Shown here piece after piece: positions 22,053-35,988 of a stretch of DNA of 64,000 bases. A program made the position numbers and the translations under genes. The notes under the pieces were generated by a model. That model made no database searches and was not told the DNA's origin. It was given only the letters and a program-made list of their open reading frames with translations. Location: the NCBI GenBank assembly GCA_019400425.1, contig JAFREE010000100.1, positions 1 to 64,000 of the forward strand. Direction: 5' to 3'. This DNA comes from Hymenochaete sp. R1. Its lineage: Eukaryota > Basidiomycota > Agaricomycetes > Hymenochaetales > Hymenochaetaceae. Numbering within the stretch: the first letter of the stretch is position 1; each line of letters begins with the position of its first letter.

Positions 22053-25000
22053 CTAGAGGGTTTGTGAAGAGGAAGAAAGAGTGGTAAGAGTCGGAAGTGA
22101 TGAAGGTTGCGGAGCACTATAACCCTTTAATACTGTACCGAAGGACTCAGTATGAGTTGTACACAAAGAATGACAAACTCACGCATTACCAGCTCCTTTG
22201 AACTCCTTTGAATGACAATCTGCCCGCCAAATAGCCATAAGCAAGGTAGAAATTATGGCTCGAACTCAGGGCTCACCGTCGTATCAATACCGGAGAAAAG
22301 AAGCATACTACCGTGTGTCATTGTGATTCTCAGCCTATCTCCGGACTTCAGACTTTTCTGCGAAGTTCCTTTCGCAAGGTCTCGCCACACTTTCAAAATG
22401 GCGCCAGACTCGACGTTCAACTGGTTCGCTTCCACTCCCACATTGCGTGTTGCGGTCGTTTCTCCGGTATTTTCGGAAGATAAATTCAAAGAGTCGACGC
22501 TTTCGAAAATTGCGCCTAAGTCGGCACCGAGCGACATCAGAAAAACCGCTGATCTTGAAGAGTTGATGTCTATGTTTATCTTTTTTTTTCAGTTTCGGAG
22601 AGAAAAGGGGATTTTATTAGTGAAGCGAGCTTTAGATAGTGAGAAACTCAAGAACGGACAAAATCTGGAGCTTCGCCTAGCAACGCTAAAAAGTCGATGT
22701 AGAGACCCTCTGGACAGTTGATCCCGCATTCCCTCGCACGACGCTCTATTAAATCGCGAGCACGCTTCCGGCAACAAAGCTGATCCAGCAAGGAGCTCGT
22801 GCTCTTTTCACCTGCACTTCCATTCAGAGACATGTCACTATTCACAAAGACACCAGCTGTTCAATGGATGGAGATAAGCCATTGTTCTCTGGCTCAAAGA
22901 CTGGAGCTTACAATTCGGCTTTTTCTCCGATAATTCAAAGCGCATTGGTAGGCGGGACTGGATGTCACGAAATAGACAACTAGGTTCCTTCTCGAGGAAT
23001 GGAATATTACACGGGAAAAGTAATTGAATACGCTTCTCTGGAGTCGCTGGGGCCTGGGGGTTTTCGACTTCGAGCTTGATCGTCCGATCCTGGTCTTCCG
23101 CATCGCATATCGTGAAGATGGGAGGGACAACAAAATTAAGCAGAGCTGGTATGTCAGGAACGGGACTAGCTCTTTCGAGCTTGATGTAGCCAGGAAGATG
23201 CATATCAGGTAAATGCATGTAAGCAATCCGAAATCTACTTCGGACCGCAGCAGCAGGAAGTGATTTGGACAAATCGAGAATTCTCTGAGTAATATAAATC
23301 CATCTCTTATAAGCATTGAAAGATGAGCGAGCTCGGCGTACCTTTGTGTTACAAGATTTACAAACCGGTGAGATCCACGCCCGTGAATTCACAAGCCCGC
23401 ATTTCTCACAAAGCCACACATGCAACCTCGTTGACATAGGATCTTTGTCGCATGGACCACCGACATCAGTAAAAAGGTTCGGCGATATGATACACATATT
23501 CATTAAGCAGGCAGGAAAGAGCTTGATGGTGCCGTGTTGTACATATTTCGGTTCGGTCTCGGGCCTTTCTGCAGCACTGTCGATTGGAAGAAGACTCGAG
23601 GACCACCACGGAACCTCGTTTGTGTCTCTAGGACGGCCGTCCATGCACCGGGTCATGTCGTCGTCAAAGATCCCGCCCGATGTCCAATGCAGTCTGAATG
23701 ACCAGTGAACGTGATTATGCTTATTTGATGTGGTATTCGTCATGTTTTCATTATACGAGGCAGGTACGCCCTGATAAAAGGAAGCGCCATCTGTCAGCTT
23801 TACCCAACAGATACAAAGTGGCTTTGATCACCTCGTAATGAAGAATATGGAAAAACCCGAGGATTGCGTATTTACACGACTTTTCTTTGAGCTTGAAGGG
23901 AAGGTAGGGCCACGAAAGGTCGGCAACGACCGCCACGGGCATTCCTTCACGATGCGCTCTGACGAGTGTCTCAAGTTCCTGAGGCAAATCACCGCTAAGT
24001 ATGTTGTCCAGAGTCTTGTCTTCAATTGTCGGCGCTAGCATCTTGGGAGTCTCGGCTTTCTGGTTCTCCGCGAACATTCCAGCATTAATAGGCGGAAGAA
24101 AAAGTTCTGCTGCGGGATCTACTTCGCAAGAGTGGTCCTCATATTGCGTTTCGTTGTCGATTGATCCAACTTCCGTCTTCGACTTTGACATTTCACACGG
24201 AGCCGAGAAGCACTCCGATGCAATATCAGCCATTACCACGTTGTTCTCAAGATGCTGTGGAGTTTGAAAAAAGTTCATATGCGTTTTTTCGTCAATCTCT
24301 CGGTATCCATTTTGTGGCGGAGGAAGAAAGTCCTGAAGATGGAGCGAGTTGCCAGACGTTTCATAAGAAAGGTCCGGAGTTCGATGAGACTCGGAAATCA
24401 GATTGTATGATGGTTGATCGAGCATCCCTCTTGTATTGTTCAAGTTTTGCGAAGCCGATGAGAAAGGAACATGAGTCGATCCATTTATCACCTGTGCACC
24501 GTTCAACGCGTTTCCTGCTTGCAGGTGTCCAATTTGTATCTGCGCAGAGGATGCCATCGACAATTGCATATTATTGTCATTTGGAAATGAATGCGCGCCA
24601 TCGTCAATTCCAAAGTCTTCTCCAGCAATTACGATGGACATATCTTGATCCATATCACGGGAGCTGCTCGAAAGTGAAGGAGCACTGTCTGGAATTCGCG
24701 CAGCAGCTTCGCGTTCACTGAGGATCATACGATGTAATCTGCTCTCTAAGTCGATGGACGCTGTTGAGCTGGAAGAATTATTGTTTTCGATGTCTCGAAG
24801 ATCGCGTTCTTCCACCGCCATCGGCACTTTCTCGTGTGGTTCGAGTGCACTGAACGCGGCAGTATGCTCAGTCTCATCTTTTTCTTGTCTGGTCTTTGTA
24901 ACGTGTCGCTTGCTATCAGAAGAACTGTCAGTTTGCGATCCATATACGTTTGAATCACGTACTGACGCCACGAGAATAAATTCTTCATCGTTGTCGCTGT

Positions 25001-26002
25001 CCCATTTCCCATCCCAGACATTGCAAAGGTAGATCAAAGGTGATGAACTTCTCTCGACGGAGACACCCTTTTTGACGCTAGAAAGACCTGGTACTGCACT
25101 AAGCATATGGTCATACGTCTGGAGGTGCAAAAATTAGACGAGAGTCGATTCAGAGGGGTGGGTTTGATCACCTCGGCCCACACATATGGTAAAGTATCGA
25201 TTTCTCGTTTAACTTTGACTTCTTCTAGGCGTTGCGAAAGGCTGTCCTCTATCAGTATCGACTTCCCTATATAATCAAGTAGGCAACAAGTGCGTTATCC
25301 GTGCGACAGTTTGCTTACGCCTTTTTGCAGGTGGAATAGGTTGGCTCTCCACTCCCTTTCTCTTCTTTCGTGGCCTGGTCGGTGCCGATGCTCCAACGAC
25401 AACTTCCGTCGCAAATGCATCGCGCAGGTCAACACTATGTACTGGTGAAGCTTCCGACTCAAGTAAAGATATTCGTCTGTCTATAATACTCAGATACGCA
25501 GGGGATACAATGAAACCGAAAGTCACTTACCAGCTCTTCGAGTGGTGACTTCCGTTTCGGGTTCTATAGACGAATATGTCTCAATATTACCAGCATAGCG
25601 GGAGAATATAGGAACCGACCTGGTTCATCCACGGTGCATATGCTTTGTGATCTTTTTACTTCTGACAGAGATTTTTCGTCTTTGGCATTCAGCTCGACAA
25701 AGTTCAGCTTGTTCAGCCAGTTGCAATCACCACTTTTGCAACGTTCGCAATGCTCCGGCGAGCTAATTACGCAGCCCTGTTTCTTTTTCATGCAACTGTC
25801 GCATCTCTCTCGTCTGATGAGCGTGGTGTCACCGTCGATTTCGCGAAAATATTTAAACTCCAGACCACGAAGTAAGCGCGGGCACAGAAACACGCTCAAT
25901 TATCTAAATCTTACTGACCTTGTCGTGGGGGTGTTTAAAGACTTTCCCTCCCATCTTGTCTTCGATGGCTTTCAAAACACTACCGACATCATTCTTCGAC
26001 AT
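22053..26002 (-). CDS. Zinc-cluster protein with remote AlkB-like C-terminal segment
   Basis: An ATG at 26002 starts MSKNDVGSVLKAIEDKMGGK. After a 5' intron comes a Cys-rich module (CDSCMKKKQGC then CERCKSGDC), which resembles a fungal zinc cluster. A basic segment (RPRKKRKG) and a long acidic, Ser-rich region (23751-25130) follow. A second zinc-like motif (CEKCGLVNSRAWISPVCKSC) lies near 23300-23440. Near the end MSLGADLGAIFES and LRITMTHGSMLLFSG (22270-22537) resemble the ASLSLG and LxHGDxLVM strands of AlkB-type 2OG-Fe(II) dioxygenases. The HxD iron motif expected before the first of these was not found, so an active dioxygenase is doubtful. Domain order resembles a family common in Agaricomycetes. 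Exon boundaries in the last kilobase are uncertain, and the stop at 22053 is a best guess. Confidence 0.55.
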
Positions 26003-26262
26003 GTTATGCCTTGGTTGTCGTTACTTTGAAACTTGAACGAGAGGACCCAATCCACAGTAAAACAGTAAGAGGTGAAAGCCTGTGCCGAGAGCCGCCGCGT
26101 CGTGAACGCGAACAAACCGATGACTCGGGCGCCAATCTGGGTTACGTAAAGACTTGCCCTGAATTCGAGCTCATCTTCGCGTGCTTTATCTGTTCTATTC
26201 TCTGCTCTGCTATGGACTAGCCTGACGCAATGTCTTGATATTCAATCTTTGTCGCCGGCGCA
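26003..26262. promoter_or_regulatory. Short bidirectional promoter region
   Basis: Only 260 bases separate the divergent starts of the zinc-cluster/AlkB-like gene (minus) and TGS1 (plus), so they must share promoter space. A pyrimidine-rich run with CTCTGCTCTGCT lies at about 26186-26212 on the TGS1 side. Confidence 0.6.
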
Positions 26263-27371
<1,109 letters not shown>

Positions 27372-28181
27372 GATTGAGTGCGCTATTGTTCTCCATTGGG
27401 TACTACTTTTTTTTTCTCTGACATGATGTTGATAGGGCGGTCCTCTCTTTCTCATGATATACGCTTTACGCATACTCGAGAGGTGCTTCTCTCCCTTCAT
27501 TGCCACTGGTCATTGCAGTATATCATTGTCTCGGTTGGAAACTATTGGCTCTATTTAGGGACCCGGACATGCTTATTCTGAGACAATGTTTTTTTTGGAC
27601 AGAGATCACCTTTTTCTCGCTGTCGTGGTTTCAATTCTGTCGAAGAAATTAGCATCCAGTGCCACTGCTGCTGCTGCATCAAACCGTCACTTACGACTTT
27701 GTAATTTAGTAAGTATCTTCTCGATTCTTCTGGTGGTAGCGATCAGTCGCGTGTACCCGTAGGTTTCAGAAAGCATGGAGTTGAATGATACGAAGTAATT
27801 CATTTCAAAGCATTTATTAATTCAACGTGCTTATTCACCAGCACCATGAAAAAGTAAAAAGTTAAGAATGCCGAAACCGAAAACAAAACTTCATGTCAAG
27901 ATGATCGACGCCCGAGATATTCGGACAAAAGTCGTCACTTCAGGATTCGTTGTTACTTCAATGCTTGTGCACTTTCACTACGAAAAAACGACTTCGGGGC
28001 GAGTAACTAGATGCCAGTGACCGAGAACATATCTGGGAGATAGTGAGCAACAAGGAGTCGAAAATGAAGTCATGTGTCAGTCGCTCATCGCCATTTAGTC
28101 ATCGCTGAAATAACAACAGCGACCGCACAACCAACACTTTCTGACTGACGTCGCCGCCGTACACGACCCTTGTCTTCAACT
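27372..28181. other. Intergenic: TGS1 3' region and PFF1 upstream region
   Basis: No gene is supported. T-rich runs near 27408-27416 and 27590-27600 fit a 3' untranslated region. The promoter of the following gene should lie in about 27900-28180. Confidence 0.45.
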
Positions 28182-31100
28182 ATGACACGTAGATGGGGCT
28201 TTCTGACTTCCTTTCTCGTGCTGTCACCCATCACCATCGGTGTTCCGTTGATAGTAAGATGGAGGAATTATGGTACGTCCGTTCTCATTCTTTTATACTG
28301 ACGACTGACGAAAAAGTGCCCCGTAGGTCTTCCTGAACCCATTCATGATAGGTAAGCTTCTGATCTGCTCTTAATATAAAAAACCATCTGAATCAGACAT
28401 TTCAAGGGTTAACAATGTAACAGGCCTGCCTCAGGTCGCGGAAGCTGCCATTCTGGAACACGCACGACAATTGTCAGAAGACATTGGATTTCGAACTGTC
28501 GGCACGAAAGAACATGCTCTGGGAGATGCTTGGATGGTGGAAAAGGCCGAGGAGCTGAAACAGCTATGTGAAGCTACTGTGAAGATTCAAGGAGAAAGAA
28601 AGCTGAAGTGCGAGGTGGAGAGGCAGGTTGGGAGTGGAAGTCACAGGTGCGTTCGTTCTTACGCCTTCATGTCGTGAACCAGCTCACATTCAATAGATTT
28701 GACATCCTCGGGAAGAGGCTCTACAAGACATACGTGAACCTCTCCAATATTGTCATTCGGATATCAGATGGAACGTTAGAAGGGAAAGAGCATGCAGTCC
28801 TCGTTAACTCACACCTCGACTCGACGTTGCCCAGTCCGGGCGCCGCAGACGACGCACTCGCTGTAGGTGTCATGCTGGAGACCGCCAGAACCCTTATCGA
28901 TACCCCGCAATGGTCTCCAAAACACGCCATCATCCTCCTGTTTAATAACGCGGAAGAATCTCTCCAAGACGGCTCGCATCTTTTCAGCACCTCGCACCCA
29001 TGGCGAAAGTCGGTCCGGGCTGTCCTCAACCTTGAAGCTGCTGGCACTCGTGGAAGGACACTCCTTTTCCAAGCTACGATTGATGCGTACGCTAATGTAC
29101 CAAGGCCGCACGGCACCATTGTTGCACATGACGTCTTCAGCTCTGGAATAATTATGAGCGATACCGACTTCCGACAATTTGAACTATATATGAACGTCAC
29201 GGGTCTCGATATGGCAGTAGTTGGACATAGCTATTTCTATCATACACGCAAGGACACTGTTCAGTACATCGAACCGGGAGTAGCCCAGCACATGGCCGAC
29301 AATACACTCGCATTACTGAAATTTCTATCATCTCCGGCGTCGCCCCTTCCCGAGCTCACTTCGGGATACACGAAGCCCAAGACCGTTTTTTTCTCTATTC
29401 TAAACAACGCTTTCGTCCGTTTCAGTTTTGGCACAGCGCAGGCACTCTATTTCACGCTCTTCGCTGCTAGCATTGCTTTCGTTGCCATGTCATCTCCGTC
29501 ATCGGTGGTCGCAGTGCACGGGGAGAAAAAACAAGTCACAACCCGTCCTGATGACACGTCAACGAAAGTTGAGACGGTTGACACAGTTGTAGCTATCTCG
29601 AATACATGGTCAAATATCTGCAAGGCAGCTATCCTTCTCGGGGCGTCGTTCATTGGTGCAGTCCTCGGTGTCAACTCAGTCGCGCTGCAAATGCTCTTTT
29701 TCAAACGACCCTTTAGCTGGTTCAGATCAGAAAGCAGCTGCCTTTTGCTTTATGGACCTCCCGCGCTTGTTGGCGCGCTCAGTACGTTCCTCATAGCGTC
29801 AGCCAAGTTCCCTACAACCGAACGTACACTGTTCCAGGCCATACTTCTCGTATATTCATTCCTCGCCATTGCCATGCAACTTGCAGGAATCGGGTCTGCT
29901 GTGGTGTACTTTGCTGCTGGACTATCGATCCTGTTGGGCCTTGTATTGGATTTGATAGTAGGCCAAAAAGGACGCGTGTCTCTTGGTGCATATGTTATCG
30001 GACAATTCATTCCAGCCCTCTGGGGCTCGGAAATGTTTTACGTGACCACCGACATTTTTGTTCCACTCGTAAATACCTTTATCTTATCCTTCTTGACTGT
30101 AGCATCTCATAGCGCGTTTGCAGACGGGTCGTATGGGAGCCGAAGCCCCAGCAGAGCATCTCATTGCAACAATTGTTGTCCTCACTTCATCCTATTTCGC
30201 GCCGCTCGCTCTTCCATTCATCATACGCTTTGGAAGACGTTTCGCTTATAAAGCTCTGTTCTCTCTGATGATTATGAATGCGGTGACCATGTTCATATTC
30301 TCGAGGCGAGCCCCATTCGATGCATTACACCCGAAACGACTCTATGTCATTCACTCAGAGAATGTGAGCGTATTCTACTGATCATACAGGAAGTTGAAAA
30401 TTGACGATTTTGATCGTCTTAGATCACTACCAACGAAGTTTCTTTGGGCCTCGGCACATCTGACACCGTACCAGGATTCTCGGACCTTGTTCATGATATT
30501 TCCGCTTTCGTGTCCGGGAACAAAGCTCGCGCCGAAAAGGTTGACATGCATGCATATAACGGTGACTGGGATGTTCTATATCCGTTCTCTGCCGTACGCG
30601 TCTCTTCCAGTTCCACTTGAAACTTCTGTAAGTTAATCCTAACTTTTTTTCCGATTCCAGTTCTTGTCACCATATGAACTCGCACTAGATCCATATGTTT
30701 CCGCGTACGCTGATGGTCGGTTCAGGGTTGAAGCCGTCAACGACGTCATTGACAATACTGCGAAGACAAGGAGTCTCACACTGGTGATTCATCATCCAGG
30801 TCTCATATGGACGAGTAAAGTGTCATTCATGCTTTCATGATCTTTTACTAAGTCTACTTTTCAGCGATTGCGTTTGATGCCCATGTTCTCAAATGGAGCT
30901 TCGATGATTTCCCTCCTACGGAGCATGCCCGCCACTTTGTCAAGGAAGCATCATTCTACGGAGAAGACAAATGGACTATCGATCTCGTTATAAGCTTGGA
31001 CTCGGCATCAGCGGCCCACAGTAATCCTGAAGGCCGCCTGAAGGTGAATTTTGTGGGTCTGAAGGAAAATTCTATGTGGCCTGGGAAGAAATCCGAGAAG

Positions 31101-31220
31101 GAAAAGGGTGGAGAGGCAATGCGTATCTTCGAAGAGTTAGACTCGTGGATAGAAGAGAAGACCCAGGGTGCCGTAGATTTGACACTTCTGGGATGCGTTG
31201 GTGGCGTATCGGTACTATAA
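28182..31220 (+). CDS. PFF1: Vacuolar membrane protease, M28 family (PFF1/ERMP1 type)
   Basis: Eight exons (28182..28272, 28327..28351, 28407..28646, 28697..30068, 30124..30363, 30423..30593, 30661..30814, 30865..31220) give 882 codons, near the usual size of about 900-1000. The N-terminus has one membrane helix (FLTSFLVLSPITIGVPLIV). The lumenal M28 metallopeptidase domain follows, with zinc ligands in NSHLDS and GAADDALAVG, the catalytic NNAEES, and SYFYHTRKD. Conserved HALGDAWM and SSGIIMSDTDFRQF are also present. Several membrane helices and a lumenal C-terminal domain (FDAHVLKWSFDD, EASFYGED) complete the family layout. Yeast Pff1 sits in the vacuolar membrane and its substrates are unclear. 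All catalytic-site segments appear intact. The second exon is only 25 bases. Confidence 0.95.
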
Positions 31221-31641
31221 ACCTAAATAATCGTTGACCCCACCTATCAAAGAGAGCCTCAATGAGCTCCCTGTTATTTTTAACGTGCAGTTTCTCTTCC
31301 AGTATGGGGGAATATAATATCCCGCGTCCCAACCACTATCTTTGCAAGTAAACAAGGGTGTCAGAGCCCCCGAGCTGTACAAGATCCACCCTCGATCCCA
31401 CATGTCCATTGTTCTTCATCCAACTTGCCCGAGCTCCCGCTTATGCGCCAGTATGTAGCAAATAGAGGCATATTACGTTTCAGCGCTTAACATCTTTGCT
31501 AGATGTAAAAAAAGTATTTGCCACCGGTGTGTACACCTTTGCTTGGAATATTATGATCATAGATAAGACGCCGTCTACAATCTATCGATGACCCCCTCCA
31601 CCTTTGTGTCGAAGCTTCACAAAGACTGACCAGCCAGTGCT
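31221..31641. other. Intergenic, PFF1 3' and upstream of next gene
   Basis: A 421-base spacer between two plus-strand genes. No open frame or repeat of note was seen. An AT-rich stretch lies around 31540-31560. Confidence 0.4.
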
Positions 31642-32607
31642 ATGAAGGAACATCAAAGATGTCAATCTCCCAGCCGGACTTTCCTCCAGCAGGGCGACCA
31701 TGACCCAGCCCCTGACTCGCCTCACTACCAGATGCTTCCGCCTTTGCAAACCACTCTCCCCGACGAGCTCCGTAACGACATCATCACTAGTGGTCTCCAT
31801 TACATGGAACGGGCCAATATTCTGTTCACCGTTCCCATGGCTCGAGCTTGGAAAGCCTGGCATGACACCAATGACGACCGATTCAAAGGCATCTGGTTCA
31901 AGATGCTCTTATTTAAGCATCTTCAAACGAAGCGCCACTTTCATTTTCAGGACGCCTTTAGATTCTCTCTCCTTCGAGCGAGGGAGAAGAACGCCGACCT
32001 CTCTCTCGATCTTCGAAATATTATCAATCACCACATACAAGGCGACCACACCGAAGACGACGGCGAGGAGCTCGCTCGACCGTTTTGCTCACCGTATAAA
32101 GGGCCCGCCTACGCGCATTTGCGACAATTCTACGACGGCTCTCCTTTCACGCTGAAGATCGACGACTTTAAGGCGAACGGGCCACCCCAAGACGAGTACG
32201 CCGACATCTGGTCAAGCCTGCCCAGATTGGAAGTGCAGCCTCTCACACAGCGTCACGTCAGCCACATGACCGGGGACATAACGTTTCTATCGCTCTGGAG
32301 GGACGAAAAGGTTCGTTCGACTCAGGTTGATCCATACTTCCGTTGTGCACTTAGAGCTCGGTGTATGATCTTGGATATCGAGATCATGCACGAAGAGCTG
32401 AACGATGTTTTTCGGAAGGCCGACTCGCGGGTTGTAAATGACGAAATACGGAAGGCGTTCCAAAAGGCTCACGATGCTAACCGGTCCCGGGAGATAATAC
32501 AGACCAAAGCGAGGCTTAGGGATCTCTTAGAGGCTCATGAGCAGTATTTGAACAGCCGCGACAAATGCCACGGATTTGATTGGGTTTGCAAGGGCCAAGG
32601 ACCATAA
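31642..32607 (+). CDS. Uncharacterised single-exon protein
   Basis: An uninterrupted frame of 321 codons from the ATG at 31642 with fungal-like codon use. The sequence is hydrophilic and predicted mostly helical, with no signal peptide or membrane helix. The C-terminus has charged helices (DIEIMHEELNDVF, KAHDANRSREIIQTKARLRDLLEAHEQYL) that could form a coiled coil. A DELRNDIITSG segment near residue 40 is the sort of short helix found at the start of F-box-like proteins, but the match is too weak to assign. It is unusual here in having no intron, which could point to a retrocopy or simply a young gene. I do not recognise the family. Confidence 0.7.
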   Translation: MKEHQRCQSPSRTFLQQGDHDPAPDSPHYQMLPPLQTTLPDELRNDIITSGLHYMERANILFTVPMARAWKAWHDTNDDRFKGIWFKMLLFKHLQTKRHFHFQDAFRFSLLRAREKNADLSLDLRNIINHHIQGDHTEDDGEELARPFCSPYKGPAYAHLRQFYDGSPFTLKIDDFKANGPPQDEYADIWSSLPRLEVQPLTQRHVSHMTGDITFLSLWRDEKVRSTQVDPYFRCALRARCMILDIEIMHEELNDVFRKADSRVVNDEIRKAFQKAHDANRSREIIQTKARLRDLLEAHEQYLNSRDKCHGFDWVCKGQGP

Positions 32608-32752
32608 TATTTACAAGACGCTGCTCTTCAAGAAATACTTTAATATTGATTTTTATGGGACATTTTTGTAGTTTAACAAATAATCGATCTGACTTATCTT
32701 ACAATCCACCATAAAGAACGAAAGGCCCAAGAATGATACCACGTAAGAACAA

Positions 32753-35607
32753 CTAAGCCTTCTTATTGAGATCCTCCTTTATAAGATCGGCCGCTTTCTC
32801 GGCGACAGCGATCGTTGCAGCCGCCTACAGTCAAATAATCAACGTCATGTCCGACTCGAAAAAGCGAGAATGTCTTTGTTACGCACCGTATGGCCAGCGA
32901 TAATTGTCGGGAAGATGGATGCATCCACGACTCGAAGATTCTGCACTCCATGGACGCGCAGGCGTGCGTCGACCACTCCGCCCTTTTGAAGAGGAGCCAT
33001 TCGTGCAGTAGACGTAGGATGATACAGCGTCTCTGCTCGTTCGCGCACAAACTCCTTTAGTTTCGCGAGATCAAGGGCGCGGTCGTTATCGAGCTTCAGC
33101 TGCGTGGGATCCTCACTTTCTGGAAGAGTGTTTGACAGTAGAGGTTCCATGACTCGCGTCTTCATCGTCCGCAGCGCAAGATGCAGTCCCCGTGCGAGAA
33201 CCTCCACATCATTGTCCGAAGAGAAATATCTAGTAAACAGAGGTCGGCAACTAAAAACTGATCAGACTCGACAACTCACTTCGGATCCATAATGGGCTGG
33301 TCAAATGGGTCTGCTGATTTCAGAGTCAACGACCCTAAGCTTGAAGGGCTGTCGAAAGGCATTATTGATTGAATGAACTAGCACTACAGAGAGGCTGGAA
33401 GAGCATACCGGAGAAGGACAGCAGCTACTGTACCGACGTCGACGTTCGGGATAAACTTGTGTCCGACGACATGGTCATACCATGCAAAGGGAGCTGAAAA
33501 CAACTCGAGGTCCGGTGCCTGATCGCCTGAAGTTGTGTCTTCGATAGCCTCCGCGAAGTGAGCCGGAGGGAAAAACGAGGGGTCAGTACTCCTAACGAAG
33601 GCGGCTGCTTCAACTCCCTGCCGTCAACATCATCAGTCCCAGAAGAGGTCACTAAAGATGAGGTATCGGACGTAAATGAGGGCTTACGTTGCTTGACATT
33701 AGCCCAGTCCGGTGCCTCAGCCATTCCAAAAGTATCGGAAACTTGTTCACGAACCCGCTTACGGTCGGTCGTGCCATTCGAACGTATGATTCGCCTTTCT
33801 GGATTTCGAAGGTGGCATTGACTGCTGGGTGGTCCTGAAGATGCTGCCCAACACCTGGTAAAACACGAACGATGGGAATGTTGTGCTTCGCAAGGGTATC
33901 GACGGGGCCAATACCGGACAACAAGAGTAAGTGGGGCGAATGAATCGCGCCAGCGCTGTCAATGACCAATTAAATCCATCATTCCTGAATTGCTAACCAC
34001 AAGGACTCACGATATAATTACTTCTTTCTTTGCCTTAATGACTCTTCGCAGCTTCCCCCTCCCTCGCGAGATTTCGATTCCTGAAGCTTGCTTTGATACA
34101 CTTTCTGGACCAAACCCCGGTTCCGAAGCGTGCTCAAACAATATTTTGGTAGCTTGAGCACCAGTGACGACCGTCAAGTTGGTTCGCGCCAGGACTGCAT
34201 CACTCAAGTACGCAGTCTCAGTTGACGAACGTTCGCCTTTAGACGTGGTATACGTCACTGAGTGATTGAAATCAGAATAAGTCATAAACATGACGAACGT
34301 AGCTCACTTACTCATCTATCCGGTTTACAGCGCGAATTAGCTACTACAGTTCACATGTATTGTTAGAATTTCATACCTTCGTTACCCCTAAGGTTCCGAT
34401 AGCGGTATTGACATCTGGAACGTACGGAATGCCTAATTCCACACAAGCATCGATCCATTTTGAGCTGAAGTTGGACATCCAGGAAGGATAACCGACTAAT
34501 AGATTATTTACGCGTCTTAGCTCGACTCAGTTTAGGCGTCTAGCATGTGAACGCACCTTCTAATAATCCACCTTTGCCTCTCAGAGAGGCGTCAACCTTG
34601 GGATACAATGCATTCGGGACAAATTTTTCGAACTTCAGAAGGTACCTGACCGATTATGCTCAGTATCGGCATACACCATAGGGAAGATAATTTTACTTCT
34701 CGAAGTTGGCAAACGCCCATTCTTCCGCTCCATCAAGACTCGAAGCTTCGTTGGCCCATTCGTCGAAGTCGGTTGGCGCGCCTCTTTGAAACCTATGGTT
34801 CGCTGAAATCAATCGGAGCCAGAGTATGCCATGTACCAAATCACATTACATCTGCGCGTTGATTGAAGAACCTATCAAAAGCAACGTCAAATTGACACCA
34901 CTGTTCAAAAAACAGAGTACGTACAGCCTCCAAGCATTTTACCTTGAAGAAAAGGCAAGTCGCCGTCGTAAGTGTTGGTGTTTTTGGGGGGAGAAATGGC
35001 TACATGAAGAAGAAACGCACCCCGAGGCCAAAATCGTTTCCTTCCCCCAGCATGCTCCTGTTCCGTTGTATACAGGTGGTGGTCGTGTTTGCTTCGATAA
35101 AGCTGAGTATATCCTAAGGGTGCGCGACTTTCTAAAACAGCCTTCCCGCTAATAGAAACTAAGTTAGTGCTAGAATGAGCGGTCAACAGGCGGTTGCGAG
35201 TGAAAAACGAACCTTCCTCCCACCTCGATAAGAAGAACCGAGACAGAGGGGTCTTCGCTGAGTCGATGTGCTAGTATGCAGCCAGCAGTTCCTATGAGAG
35301 AGAATAGTCGTTGTGCAAGCAAGCAAGCGTTACATGTGAGACAATACGGGACAGGAAATGAGGGAAAGGTCTCACCACCGCCCACGATGATGAAGTCAAA
35401 CACTTCATGTTCCGACGTCCCTGTGCTCGCGAGCTCGTCTGCAGGGAATCCCACATCTTCCACGCCCTTATATAGTTTCTTCTTCTTGTTCTTTCGAGGG
35501 CGCAAGGCGAAGGCTAGGAATCCACCGATAAGGCCTGCAGTGACAGAGGTGAGGAGGAGAGTGCGGTGAGAGTTCGAAAACGTCGGTAAGCTCAACGACG
35601 CGCTCAT
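32753..35607 (-). CDS. GMC-family FAD oxidoreductase, membrane-anchored
   Basis: GMC enzymes oxidise alcohols, sugars or choline with FAD. The ATG at 35607 ([11 protein letters not shown]) begins an N-terminal membrane helix ([19 protein letters not shown]) followed by a basic RPRKNKKKK stop, so the enzyme is probably anchored to a membrane. The FAD-binding fold follows: [22 protein letters not shown]. Further GMC signatures are [19 protein letters not shown] (near 34905), [17 protein letters not shown] (signature 2) and [12 protein letters not shown]. The active-site HPTSTARM and [15 protein letters not shown] segments follow near 32900-33000. The histidine of HPTSTARM is the usual base; the partner position reads His in AGHT. 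The gene has many introns and I did not verify every one. Substrate cannot be predicted. The neighbouring orphan gene is transcribed towards it. Confidence 0.9.
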
Positions 35608-35988
35608 TTCTCTCGGTCTCTCACGCGTCTTCAATAACGACGGCGACGACGGCTCGAAAGGCGACGAAAGTGGACCTCAAAGATAGTGGCGAAAACAGAG
35701 ACATCGAAACAGGCCATTGTTTGTGCGGGTGCCATTTTTAAAGAAAGGAAAGGGTACCGGTGCTCATCAACGGCTGCATTTTGACAGGGACAGGCCTGTG
35801 ATTCTCATTAGAACGATCTTTCGCTTCTTCGCTGCGAAACTTTCGCACATGACCCCGAAAGGCGCGCCGAACGTTCCTGCCGGCCTGCTCAGGCTACTGT
35901 ACACTTGGCGGGGTCAGAATCAGAATCAGAAGCGAATGTGCGACTGCACATCACCGGTAATGATATGACCTTTGATCTGTTAGAATTA
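35608..35988. other. Upstream region of the GMC gene
   Basis: No supported gene. It should contain the GMC promoter. Short CAGAATCAGAATCAGAAG repeats are seen at 35920-35940. Confidence 0.35.
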
